A stretch of 23,778 nucleotides of DNA from JAHFPN01 sp036559465 (GTDB taxonomy: Bacteria; Pseudomonadota; Alphaproteobacteria; Rhizobiales; Xanthobacteraceae). Position 1 is the stretch's first letter. Each line of letters opens with the position of its first letter. The position numbers were made by a program, and so were the translations under genes. This document shows, one piece after another, positions 8,530 through 15,292 of this stretch. The stretch is from positions 1 through 23,778 of the forward strand of contig DATBTC010000036.1 of the NCBI GenBank assembly GCA_036559465.1. Reading direction: 5' to 3'. Under the pieces are notes generated by a model, which ran no database searches, was not told the DNA's origin, and saw only the letters and a list, made by a program, of their open reading frames with translations.

Positions 8530-8608
8530 ATGCCCGGCCTTGTGCCGGGCATCCCGCTTAGGGACGTAGTGCTTTCCTGATCGAGATGGCCGGGACAAGC
8601 CCGGCCAT
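8530..8608. repeat. Pair of REP-like palindromes
   Basis: Two perfect nine-base-pair hairpins in tandem: ATGCCCGGC (8530-8538) with GCCGGGCAT (8544-8552), loop CTTGT; and ATGGCCGGG (8586-8594) with CCCGGCCAT (8600-8608), loop ACAAG. The two loops are complementary to each other, so each unit is approximately the reverse complement of the other. This is the form of the dispersed extragenic palindromes frequent in Bradyrhizobium-type genomes. It lies in the 137-base space between the divergent DUF1772 and amidase genes. I found no second copy in this window. Confidence 0.8.
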
Positions 8609-8630
8609 GACGAGTAAGAGTTTTGGATAG

Positions 8631-9410
8631 ATGAAACAGGCGATAAGGACATTCACACTCATTCTCGCGCTTACGTTAAGCGGCGAAGCCCACGCCGCGG
8701 CACGCAAGTCCGCGGCCCCGGCCTGCAACCGCGCCACGTTCCGCGTCGTGCTCGACGTCGGCCATACGGGGCTGGAGTCCGGCGCGGTCAGCGCCCGCGG
8801 CGTGCCGGAATATGATTTCAATCTGTGGCTGGCGCGGCGGATCGAGGCGAGGCTGCTGGAAGCCGGCTTCGCTAAGACCGAGCTGCTCGTCATGGCCGGC
8901 CCGAACCGGGAAAGCCTGCCCAAGCGGGCCGCGCGCGCGAACGCCATGCGCGCCGATCTGTTCGTGTCGATCCATCACGACTCGGTGCCGGAATTTCTGA
9001 TCGAAAAGTGGGAATACGAGGGCGCGGAGGGCCGTCACAGCGACCGCTTCAAGGGCCATGCGATTTTCATATCGAAGGACAACGGCAGGGCGAGGCAGAG
9101 CCTCGCGTTCGCGCGCCTGTTGGGTCGGCAGCTGAGGGCCGCGGGGCTACATTACACGCCGCATTACACCGAGCCCCTGATGGGCCGCCAGCGGCGCGTG
9201 CTGGTTGACCGGGCCGCGGGCGTCTACCGGTTCGATCAGCTGATCGTCTTGAAAGAGGCGCGCATGCCGGCCGTGCTGTTCGAGGCGGGGTCCATCATTC
9301 ACCGCGACGAAGAACTGGCGATGTCGTCGGCAGGGCGCCAGTCGATCATTGCGACGGCCATGGCCGAGGCTGTCGAGGCATTTTGTGCGTCGCGGCGGCT
9401 GCGTTCCTAG
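8631..9410 (+). CDS. Secreted N-acetylmuramoyl-L-alanine amidase (Amidase_3)
   Basis: A 259-residue zinc amidase that cuts the bond between MurNAc and the stem peptide of peptidoglycan. A signal peptide covers about residues 1-23 (IRTFTLILALTLSGEAHA, cleavage near AHA-AA), so it acts in the periplasm. The zinc ligands are His45 (LDVGHTG), Glu60 (VPEYDFN) and His115 (VSIHHDS), and the catalytic Glu218 lies in VLFEAGSI. Unlike AmiB/AmiC it has no N-terminal AMIN targeting domain, which puts it among the short stand-alone members. The start ATG follows only a weak ribosome site. It stops in a four-base overlap with the convergent gene at 9407. A role in cell separation or wall turnover is inferred. 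Confidence 0.93.
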   Translation: MKQAIRTFTLILALTLSGEAHAAARKSAAPACNRATFRVVLDVGHTGLESGAVSARGVPEYDFNLWLARRIEARLLEAGFAKTELLVMAGPNRESLPKRAARANAMRADLFVSIHHDSVPEFLIEKWEYEGAEGRHSDRFKGHAIFISKDNGRARQSLAFARLLGRQLRAAGLHYTPHYTEPLMGRQRRVLVDRAAGVYRFDQLIVLKEARMPAVLFEAGSIIHRDEELAMSSAGRQSIIATAMAEAVEAFCASRRLRS

Positions 9411-9838
9411 TCTATCGCCGACGTGCGTTTTCGCGCCGTCTTGTCGTCGCCGCTGAATGTCTTCTTGAACCAGTCGCCGATGGGGTTCGGTTCCTCCGCG
9501 GCCTTCATGTATTTGGTCTTGCCGGATTTCTTTTTCTTCTTCGCGATGGCGCCGGTCACTTCCACGGGCCGCACCTGAGCCCAGGCGTCGATTGAGGGGT
9601 GAGCGATGCGGAGCGCCGGCGCGGGCTTGGCGGCGGCGACCTGGGGCGTGCTGGTCGCGGCGTTGCGGATGGGCAGGGTGGCAAGCGCCGTGAGCAGGGC
9701 GGTGCCGCACAGCGAAGCGAGGACGATGCGCCGCTTGGTGATCGGCTTGGCCGGCTCGGAAGCTATGGCCCTTGCGAACTCGCGCTCCGCCGCAAAGGGC
9801 TTCGCATGCTTCGCCGATTTGGTACCCGCCTTACTCAT
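9407..9838 (-). CDS. Hypothetical Lys-rich single-span membrane protein
   Basis: A 143-residue protein I do not recognise. A cytoplasmic basic N-terminus (about 1-37) leads into one membrane span at about 38-56 (IVLASLCGTALLTALATLP), then an Ala/Pro-rich linker and a Lys-rich tail with KKKKKSGKTKYMK and the conserved-looking PNPIGDWFKKTFSGD. The start has an excellent ribosome site (GGAGGGGGAAG). Its stop overlaps the stop region of the convergent amidase by four bases. A type II topology with a basic periplasmic tail that could contact the cell wall is inference; the convergent amidase would then be a suggestive neighbour. Confidence 0.75.
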   Translation of the reverse strand: MSKAGTKSAKHAKPFAAEREFARAIASEPAKPITKRRIVLASLCGTALLTALATLPIRNAATSTPQVAAAKPAPALRIAHPSIDAWAQVRPVEVTGAIAKKKKKSGKTKYMKAAEEPNPIGDWFKKTFSGDDKTARKRTSAID

Positions 9839-9912
9839 GACTTCCCCCTCCGTCCGGAATCGCGGCTCAGCTCGGCAGACGTTGGCGGGGTATGGTTAAT
9901 TTTGTGGTAACG

Positions 9913-9938
9913 CGGCCTGCCGCGCTGCGGTAAGGCCG
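9913..9938 (-). terminator. Hairpin downstream of the 9953-10258 gene
   Basis: CGGCCT (9913-9918) pairs with AGGCCG (9933-9938) and encloses CCGC (9920-9923) with GCGG (9927-9930). It lies 15 bases past the stop of the minus-strand gene. There is no T run, so termination is uncertain. Confidence 0.4.
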
Positions 9939-9952
9939 GAGGCTGGGGGCGA

Positions 9953-10258
9953 TCAGTAGCGCGGCTTGGGCGGCCAGAAGTGCTGCGGCGGGCCGTAAAA
10001 GCGCTGGCCGTAATTATGCGCGCAGATGAAATTGATGAAATAGCCGGGCTCGCGGATGCCGTCGGTGATGCGGGCGTATTTGCCCCAGCGGGCGCAATGG
10101 GCCGAGGCGGATTCCGGCGCGAGTTGTTCGTTTTGCTCCGACCAGGGAATAATCCCGCCGGTGTCGTTGCCGCGCCAGACATAGGCCGAAGCGAAGCCGG
10201 CGGAGGAGAGCAGGAGCGCCAGTGCCAGTGCAGGCGCCCCGAGCGATTTCACATTCAT
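9953..10258 (-). CDS. Small secreted hypothetical protein
   Basis: A 101-residue protein of unknown function. A clear signal peptide covers about residues 1-25 (APALALALLLSSAGFASA, cleavage after ASA). The mature part begins YVWRGNDTGGIIPWS and contains two Cys residues (SAHCARWGKYARI and NFICAHNYG), which could form a disulfide, and an aromatic Pro-rich end (FYGPPQHFWPPKPRY). The ATG at 10258 has AGGCAGG nearby; an ATG at 10270 adds four residues and is less likely. Export to the periplasm or beyond is the only prediction I can support. Proteins with this HCARWGKYARITDG signature seem common in related soil alphaproteobacteria, but I could not check that. Confidence 0.75.
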   Translation of the reverse strand: MNVKSLGAPALALALLLSSAGFASAYVWRGNDTGGIIPWSEQNEQLAPESASAHCARWGKYARITDGIREPGYFINFICAHNYGQRFYGPPQHFWPPKPRY

Positions 10259-10373
10259 GGCCTGCCTCATCCGATGACTCGCGATCCCATCCTAGCGGGT
10301 ACAGGGTCATGCGCGCCACAGTATGCCTCGAAGAATCCACTGGGATGAATGGTTTCAACCCCTGTGGATGATG

Positions 10374-10400
10374 AAGAAAGCCCGGCCAAGGCGGCCGGGC
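10374..10400 (-). terminator. Rho-independent terminator of VNWDVV protein 1
   Basis: On the minus strand GCCCGGCC pairs with GGCCGGGC (10393-10400 with 10380-10387, five-base loop) and is followed by TTTCTTC. It lies 30 bases past the stop of the 10431-10643 gene. Confidence 0.75.
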
Positions 10401-10430
10401 ATTCCTCGTTTCCTTCAGCGTTAACGCGCG

Positions 10431-10643
10431 TCAGGTTTTCAGTTCCGAAATCTTGATCCATTCGTTCTGGATGCGCGACCTGAACGCTTGCCAGTTCTGG
10501 CCGACCACGTCCCAGTTCACCATCGTCTTTTGCTCGACCGCCGGCGTGCTGGAAAGCGCCGGCCCAGTGGAGAGCGAATCGTACGCATAGGCGCCCAGGA
10601 CCGTCAGCGTCGCGCCGAAGACCATTCCGAGAAATACGCGCAT
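10431..10643 (-). CDS. Small membrane-anchored protein, VNWDVV family, copy 1
   Basis: A 70-residue protein of unknown function. It starts MRVFLGMVFGATLTVLGAYA, one hydrophobic segment that is either a membrane anchor or an uncleaved signal, then a variable Ser/Thr/Pro linker, then VNWDVVGQNW and a charged helix ending IQNEWIKISELKT. The start is fixed by AGGAGGA seven bases upstream; the longer frame to 10760 is not needed. The gene at 12453-12659 encodes a clear relative (MRVxxGMxxG, LT, AY..D, VNWDVV, a W and a K near the end). The two copies flank the lipase operon on the opposite strand, and each has its own terminator. The linker probably places the conserved VNWDVV part in the periplasm. 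Confidence 0.75.
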   Translation of the reverse strand: MRVFLGMVFGATLTVLGAYAYDSLSTGPALSSTPAVEQKTMVNWDVVGQNWQAFRSRIQNEWIKISELKT

Positions 10644-10716
10644 GGCTGTCCTCCTGTGATTAAGTAATCCTGAATCAACGCGCGAAGGGCGGCGGGGTTC
10701 CCGGCTCGGTTCAAGA

Positions 10717-10731
10717 CCTTCGAATCGAAGG
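10717..10731. promoter_or_regulatory. Inverted repeat between divergent genes
   Basis: CCTTCG (10717-10722) and CGAAGG (10726-10731) around AAT form a 15-base perfect inverted repeat between the divergent genes at 10643 (-) and 10826 (+). It could be an operator shared by both; no regulator is identified. Confidence 0.35.
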
Positions 10732-10825
10732 GAAAATCGCGTGCGTGCAGGAGCGCGCATGCATCCGTCGGCGTGCTAATCTTTGCCGGCATCCATCGGG
10801 GAAAAAGATGGGCAGGGAGGCAATC

Positions 10826-11200
10826 ATGAATCGCACCACGTTTCTCATCATCGCCGCCATCATTCCGGCGCTGTTCGGCATCGGCCTCCTGCTGGCGCCG
10901 GCGCAAATGGCCGCGATCTATGGCGCGACGCTCAATGCCAGCGGCCTCCATGTGGCCCGCATCGCCGGTTCGTCGCTTATCGTGATCGGCTGGATCACAT
11001 GGGGCGCGCGCAACGGGTCGGGAGCGGAAGCGATGCGGGCGGTGCTGCTCTCCGGCGTGGTCGCCAACGTGCTCGATCTGCTGATCTCGGGCTACGCCAC
11101 CATGAACGGCATCATCGGCTATGGCATCGGCTGGGCCACGGTGGTGCTGCATTTCCTGCTCGGCGCCGGGTTCGGCTATTTCGCGTTCGTGAAGCGATGA
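10826..11200 (+). CDS. Four-helix integral membrane protein, function unknown
   Basis: A 124-residue protein with about four spans: residues 5-25, 45-61, 71-92 and 100-121. Small residues dominate the helices and there are few charges (Arg45, Arg62, Asp84). I do not recognise a named family; it resembles small DoxX-like or DUF membrane proteins of soil bacteria. GGGAGG (10815-10820) fixes the ATG at 10826; an ATG at 10808 would precede that site. The stop overlaps the next ATG in ATGA (11197-11200), so it is translationally coupled to the secretory lipase. A helper role for the lipase or its product is inference. Confidence 0.8.
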   Translation: MNRTTFLIIAAIIPALFGIGLLLAPAQMAAIYGATLNASGLHVARIAGSSLIVIGWITWGARNGSGAEAMRAVLLSGVVANVLDLLISGYATMNGIIGYGIGWATVVLHFLLGAGFGYFAFVKR

Positions 11201-12378
11201 TTGCAGCACGAACTAGCTTCACTCGATTTTTCGCAGGGATGACCGCGGTGTGCGCCGCGCTCGTTCTGCTGACGGCGCCGGCGGCGGCGCAATTCTACGA
11301 GGTTGATCCGGCCGATATTCCCGGCAAGCCGGGCACCGTCATCCGCATCGCCGCGTTCGAGAACTCGCCGGCCGGGGCGCAGGCCTATCGCGTGCTCTAT
11401 CGCTCGATCGGCCTGCACGGCGAGCCGATCGCGGTTTCCGGCACCGTCATCCATCCGCTCGGCCAGCCGCCCGCGGCCGGGCGCAACGTGATCGCCTGGG
11501 CGCATCCCACGACCGGCGTCGCGCGGCGCTGCGCGCCCTCCATGTGGCCGCTGATGTTCGACGAGATCCCGGGCCTGACCGAGATGATCGCGCGCGGCTA
11601 TGTGGTGGCGGTGACCGATTATCCCGGCCTCGGCGCGTCGGGCATTCACCCCTACATGGTCGGGGTCAGCGAAGGCCGCGCGGTGCTCGACATGGTGCGC
11701 GCGGCCATAAACATGCCCGAGCCCGGCGCCAGCGAGCGTTTCGTCGTCTGGGGCCATTCGCAGGGCGGGCACGCGGCGCTCTTCACAGGGGAGCTTGCGC
11801 GACTATATGCGCCGGAGCTCAAGCTGCTCGGCGTCGCCGCGGCGGCGCCGGCCACCTATCTCGGCGAGCTGTTCGCGTCCGACATGGACGGGCGCACGGG
11901 CAGGGCGCTGGCGAGCTACGCGATCTGGTCGTGGTCGCGCATCTATCACGTGCCGGTCGATACGGTGTTGTTGCCCCAGGCGGTTCCTGCCTACGAGCGT
12001 GTCGCGGCCGGCTGCATCGAGTCGCTCAATCAGGCGCTCGGGGTCGCCATCGCGGAGCGGCCGCTGCAGCAGGCCTTCCTGAAGGTGAACATCATCCGCA
12101 CCGAGCCGTGGAAGACCTTCATCGCGCGCAATACGCCGGGCCACGCGCCGGCCGGGATGGCCTATTTCATCGCCCAGGGCACCGCCGACACGACGGTGCG
12201 GCCGCGCATCACCGCGCAATTCGTCCGCGCCTTGTGCCAGCAGAACGTGCCGGTGCGTTCCGTCCGCATGCCCGGCCTGGATCATACCCAGATCGCCCGG
12301 GGCGCAGCCCGCGCAGCCGTCGCATGGATGGCCGACCGCTTTGCCGGAGCGCCTCCGCCCAACGATTGCCGGCGTTGA
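11197..12378 (+). CDS. Secretory lipase family protein
   Basis: A 393-residue exported esterase/lipase of the LIP (secretory lipase) type. A signal peptide covers about residues 1-31 (MTAVCAALVLLTAPAAAQ, cleavage after AAA); a Met15 start would give a more typical signal length. The alpha/beta-hydrolase core holds WAHPTTGVARRCAPS, YVVAVTDYPGLGASG, the nucleophile elbow GHSQGG with Ser188, the acid Asp331 in AQGTADTTV and the base His363 in GLDHTQIARG. Cys112 and other Cys residues could form disulfides after export. Such enzymes act on acylglycerols or other esters outside the cytoplasm. It is coupled by ATGA to the four-helix membrane gene and ends just before the bidirectional-looking terminator at 12395-12421. 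Confidence 0.9.
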   Translation: MIAARTSFTRFFAGMTAVCAALVLLTAPAAAQFYEVDPADIPGKPGTVIRIAAFENSPAGAQAYRVLYRSIGLHGEPIAVSGTVIHPLGQPPAAGRNVIAWAHPTTGVARRCAPSMWPLMFDEIPGLTEMIARGYVVAVTDYPGLGASGIHPYMVGVSEGRAVLDMVRAAINMPEPGASERFVVWGHSQGGHAALFTGELARLYAPELKLLGVAAAAPATYLGELFASDMDGRTGRALASYAIWSWSRIYHVPVDTVLLPQAVPAYERVAAGCIESLNQALGVAIAERPLQQAFLKVNIIRTEPWKTFIARNTPGHAPAGMAYFIAQGTADTTVRPRITAQFVRALCQQNVPVRSVRMPGLDHTQIARGAARAAVAWMADRFAGAPPPNDCRR

Positions 12379-12386
12379 TACTCGCG

Positions 12387-12421
12387 AAAAGAAAAAGGCC
12401 GAGCCATATGGGCCCGGCCTT
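12387..12421 (-). terminator. Terminator between lipase and VNWDVV protein 2
   Basis: AAGGCCGAGCC (12395-12405) pairs with GGCCCGGCCTT (12411-12421) with one mismatch. On the minus strand it is followed by TTTTTCTTTTCG, so it ends the 12453-12659 gene well; on the plus strand the tail is poor, but it may also serve the convergent lipase operon. Confidence 0.8.
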
Positions 12422-12452
12422 CAGCTTGAGTAACTTAGCCGTTGCGGCAGCG

Positions 12453-12659
12453 CTATTGCTGCAGTTTATCCCATTGCTCGCGCACCATCGACTTGGCGAT
12501 GCGCGCATTGGCGTTGACTACGTCCCAGTTCACCACTTGGCGCTGAGACGTTTGCGTCGGCGCAGGCGATGCCTGCGACGGGGCGAACATCGCGTCATGG
12601 ACATAGGCTGCGCCGATGGTCAGTGCCGAGCCCAGGATCATTCCGAAGATCACTCGCAT
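12453..12659 (-). CDS. Small membrane-anchored protein, VNWDVV family, copy 2
   Basis: A 68-residue relative of the 10431-10643 product. It starts MRVIFGMILGSALTIGAAYV (membrane anchor), has a Ser/Pro/Gln/Thr-rich linker, then VVNWDVVNANARIAKSMVREQWDKLQQ at the C-terminus. GGGGAGA seven bases upstream fixes the ATG at 12659. The linker sequences of the two copies are unrelated while anchor and VNWDVV part are kept, which suggests the ends matter and the linker is a spacer. Function unknown; not in any family I can name. Confidence 0.75.
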   Translation of the reverse strand: MRVIFGMILGSALTIGAAYVHDAMFAPSQASPAPTQTSQRQVVNWDVVNANARIAKSMVREQWDKLQQ

Positions 12660-13155
12660 ACGCAGTCTCCCCGATTCATTGAACGCCCAGACTCTGCGCG
12701 GACAATGCGGCAGCAAGCGGATCGTGTGCGCCGCATAAGTGCCGCATTCGGAAGCGGTATGAACCGCGTTGAACACCAAGCGCTTCGCGTCAGTCCACCG
12801 ATGTTTTCTTTTTCGACATCCGATTGCCGAATTTTTTCTCTCGCAAAAAATTCATCGGCACAGCAAGCTGTCGCGAAAACACACCCCTTAAAAATGATCG
12901 TCAGAATCGAGAAGAATTCCGGCGTGTCTTTTCAGGAGAAGTTGCCAAACCCAGCCGGCTCTCAGGCTTTCGGTGCGGATGCCGCCGCAATCCGGATATG
13001 GCGTATCGGCTGTCCTAATCGAGCGATACAACGATGCAGTACCCTCTGAACCCTTGCGCGCATTGCGTTCGCGGGCCTGGCCATTGGAAGGGAGCTATTC
13101 GATCCACACATGTCTGATCGCGTCCGATTGCATGTTGCGGGGTAGGGCGTAGGTG
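12660..13155. other. Gene-free stretch before kup1
   Basis: About 500 bases without a convincing gene. Bases 12790-12920 are clearly AT-richer than the rest of the window and hold a striking inverted repeat (12826-12859). One frame is open from an ATG at 12894 to 13049 (51 codons), but it has no ribosome site, odd composition for this genome and no recognisable domain. The stretch probably contains the promoters of the divergent VNWDVV gene and kup1; I could not pick a confident promoter. It may be a decayed gene. Confidence 0.5.
12826..12859. promoter_or_regulatory. AT-rich inverted repeat
   Basis: AATTTTTT (12830-12837) and AAAAAATT (12845-12852) form a perfect eight-base stem over a seven-base loop, extended by GCCG (12826-12829) with CGGC (12856-12859) across a three-base bulge. 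It stands out in a 64% GC-type background. A protein-binding site or curved DNA element is more likely than a terminator, because the stem itself is AT. Confidence 0.5.
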
Positions 13156-13206
13156 TAGAAGCCGCTCCCGCTGTAGATGGTGCAGCGCAACATCAGGTTT
13201 CCTCAC
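13156..13206 (+). promoter_or_regulatory. kup leader element, copy 1
   Basis: The 51 bases ahead of kup1 begin TAGAAGCC, then three variable bases, CCCGCTG, nine bases, CAGCG. CGCTG (13169-13173) pairs with CAGCG (13183-13187). The same layout, ungapped for 39 bases, precedes kup2 (15240-15292). It is non-coding: a stop (TAG, 13174-13176) lies in the kup1 frame just before the loop. See the findings. Confidence 0.6.
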
Positions 13207-15132
13207 ATGGCCAACAAGGTTCTGAGCCCGACGGGGGCTACGGCTCCGGCCGCTGGGAACATCCACGCGATTCCCAAGTCCGGTTTTTGGGCGCTGACGC
13301 TAGGCAGCATCGGCGTTGTCTATGGCGACATCGGCACCAGCCCGCTCTACGCAGTGCGTGAAGCGGTGGCCGCTGCGGTCGGACCGAACGGAGCGATCAC
13401 GGAGGAGGCGGTCCTCGGCGTGCTCTCGCTGATCCTGTGGTCGCTGGTGATCGTGGTCACGATCAAATATGTCATCGTGCTCCTGCGCGCCGATAATCAC
13501 GGGGAGGGCGGTACGCTCGCGCTCATGTCATTGGCGCAGCAGGCCCTGGGCCGTCCGAGTTTGGTGATCTTCTTCCTCGGCGTGATCGGCGCCGCCCTAT
13601 TCTTCGGCGATGCCATGATCACGCCGGCGCTCTCGGTGCTCTCGGCGGTCGAAGGCCTCAAGGTCGCCACGCCGGCCTTCGAGCCCTACGTCTTGCCGCT
13701 AACGGTGCTGATCCTGGTTCTGCTGTTTATGGTGCAGTCGCGCGGCACCGCCAGCGTCGCCGCTTTTTTCGGGCCGATTACCGCGGTGTGGTTCGTCGCC
13801 ATTGCGATCGCTGGTGTGGTGAAGATCGCGGAGAATCCGAGTGTGCTCGCAGCGGTGAGTCCCACTTACGCGCTTTCGTTTCTTGTAAGCCACGGAGTCA
13901 TCGGGCTGGTGACGCTCGGCGCGGTGTTTCTCGCGGTCACCGGTGCGGAGGCGCTCTATGCGGATCTTGGGCATTTCGGCCGACGTCCGATCCAGGTGGC
14001 GTGGCTGGTGTTCGTCTTTCCTGCGCTGGTCATCAATTATTTCGGGCAGGGCGCGCTGCTCTTGGCGAGTCCAAAGACCATCGAGAACCCGTTCTTCCTG
14101 ATGATGCCAGAATGGGCGCTCCTGCCTATGGTCGGCCTTGCGACGGCTGCGACCGTTATTGCGAGTCAGGCGGTCATTACCGGCGCATATTCGATCACGC
14201 AACAGGCGATCCAACTCGGACTGCTGCCACGGCTCGAAATCCGGCATACGTCCGCAAGCCAATTCGGCCAGATCTACGTGCCACGGGTGAACTGGATCCT
14301 GCTATTCGGCGTGCTTCTGCTCGTGCTCCTGTTCCGCAGCTCGAGCGCGCTCGCCATCGCCTACGGCATCGCGGTCACCGGCACGATGGTGGTGACGACG
14401 CTGATGGCGTTCGTGGTGATCTGGAAGGTGTGGAAATGGAATCCGATCGTTGCGGCGGCTTTGATCGTCCCGCTCGCTGCGCTCGACACCACCTTCCTCG
14501 CGGCCAATCTCCTCAAAGTTCACGACGGCGGCTGGTTCTCGCTGCTGGTCGGGAGCTGCATCGTTATCGTCATGCTGACCTGGCGGCGCGGCGCGCGAGT
14601 CTTGTTCGAAAAGACGCGTCGTCTCGAGGTGCCGTTGCGCGATCTCGTCCGCAACTTGGAAGCGAAACCGCCGCATCGAGTACGCGGTACGGCGGTTTTT
14701 CTCACCGGCGATCCGGAAGGTGCGCCGACCGCGCTCTTGCATAGCCTTAAGCACTACGGCGTGCTGCACGAGCGCAACGTGATCCTGACCATCGAGACCG
14801 CGGACGCGCCACGCGTCTCCGACGACGACCGGGTGCGGATCGAGGCGCTCAGCCCATCGTTCTCGAAAATTCTCGTGCGTTACGGGTTCATGGAGAACCC
14901 GAACGTACCCAAGGCGCTCGCGATCGCCCGCAAGCTGGGATGGACGTTTGACATTATGAAGACGTCATTCTTCCTTTCGCGCCGGCACCTGCGGCCGGCC
15001 GCAGCCTCGGGTATGCCACGTTGGCAGGACCTGCTCTTCATCGGACTCGCCCGCGGGGCCAACGACGCGACCAGCTACTTCCAGATTCCATCAGAGCGGG
15101 TCGTCGAAATCGGCACGCAAGTGAACGTCTAG
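13207..15132 (+). CDS. kup: Kup potassium:proton symporter, copy 1
   Basis: A 641-residue low-affinity potassium uptake protein of the KUP/HAK/KT family, inner membrane. About 12 spans fill residues 25-450, opening with the signature VVYGDIGTSPLYA (37-49); LLRADNHGEGG, FFGDAMITPALSVLSAVEGL and VINYFGQGALLL are further family blocks. The last ~180 residues are the cytoplasmic domain, with GTAVFLTGDPEGAPTALLHSLKH and FFLSRR near the end, and the protein ends normally in ERVVEIGTQVNV. I use the ATG at 13207 by comparison with kup2; an in-frame ATG at 13177 lies in the loop of the leader hairpin. The second copy downstream has roughly 65-70% identical residues by eye. No sensor or regulator gene is near. 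Confidence 0.96.
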   Translation: MANKVLSPTGATAPAAGNIHAIPKSGFWALTLGSIGVVYGDIGTSPLYAVREAVAAAVGPNGAITEEAVLGVLSLILWSLVIVVTIKYVIVLLRADNHGEGGTLALMSLAQQALGRPSLVIFFLGVIGAALFFGDAMITPALSVLSAVEGLKVATPAFEPYVLPLTVLILVLLFMVQSRGTASVAAFFGPITAVWFVAIAIAGVVKIAENPSVLAAVSPTYALSFLVSHGVIGLVTLGAVFLAVTGAEALYADLGHFGRRPIQVAWLVFVFPALVINYFGQGALLLASPKTIENPFFLMMPEWALLPMVGLATAATVIASQAVITGAYSITQQAIQLGLLPRLEIRHTSASQFGQIYVPRVNWILLFGVLLLVLLFRSSSALAIAYGIAVTGTMVVTTLMAFVVIWKVWKWNPIVAAALIVPLAALDTTFLAANLLKVHDGGWFSLLVGSCIVIVMLTWRRGARVLFEKTRRLEVPLRDLVRNLEAKPPHRVRGTAVFLTGDPEGAPTALLHSLKHYGVLHERNVILTIETADAPRVSDDDRVRIEALSPSFSKILVRYGFMENPNVPKALAIARKLGWTFDIMKTSFFLSRRHLRPAAASGMPRWQDLLFIGLARGANDATSYFQIPSERVVEIGTQVNV

Positions 15133-15166
15133 GGTCTCCAAAACCGACCTGCATGAACGAACAAGG

Positions 15167-15199
15167 GCCGCGCCCGGAAGATCCGGTACCTTCCGCGGC
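15167..15199 (+). terminator. Hairpin between kup1 and kup2
   Basis: GCCGC (15167-15171) pairs with GCGGC (15195-15199) and GGAAG (15176-15180) with CTTCC (15190-15194), with a four-base bulge; the tail GCTGCTTTCCTT is only mildly T-rich. It could partly terminate the kup1 transcript. A 29-codon ORF across it (ATG 15153 to TAG 15242) has no ribosome site and is not called. Confidence 0.4.
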
Positions 15200-15239
15200 G
15201 CTGCTTTCCTTCGGGATGGCACTGCCCGAGACCGCGTGC

Positions 15240-15292
15240 TAGAAGCCCGCCCCGCTGCAACGTACGCAGCGTAAACTCGGCGATTCCCAAAA
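15240..15292 (+). promoter_or_regulatory. kup leader element, copy 2
   Basis: The 53 bases ahead of kup2 repeat the kup1 leader: TAGAAGCC, three bases, CCCGCTG, nine bases, CAGCG. CGCTG (15253-15257) pairs with CAGCG (15267-15271). Stem and box are identical to copy 1 while the nine-base loop differs at seven positions. An in-frame TAA at 15272-15274 shows that it is not part of the Kup2 protein. Confidence 0.6.

Noticed and set aside
8493..8652. N-terminal extension of the DUF1772 protein to 8652
   Set aside because: The extra 53 codons run through the REP-like palindromes, and a perfect GGAGG site supports the start at 8493.
12894..13049. 51-codon frame starting ATG 12894 in the gap before kup1
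   Set aside because: No ribosome site, no domain, composition unlike the neighbouring genes; could be a relic but not supportable as a gene.
13177..13206. In-frame upstream ATG that would extend Kup1 by ten residues
   Set aside because: It lies in the leader hairpin loop and has no counterpart in kup2, where a stop interrupts the frame.
12660..13206. Possible non-coding RNA gene or tRNA in the long gap
   Set aside because: No cloverleaf, no recognised RNA motif and no convincing promoter-terminator pair could be found by eye.
15153..15242. 29-codon frame between kup1 and kup2, a possible leader peptide
   Set aside because: No ribosome site, and the matching position before kup1 has a stop directly upstream, so a leader peptide is not shared by the two leaders.
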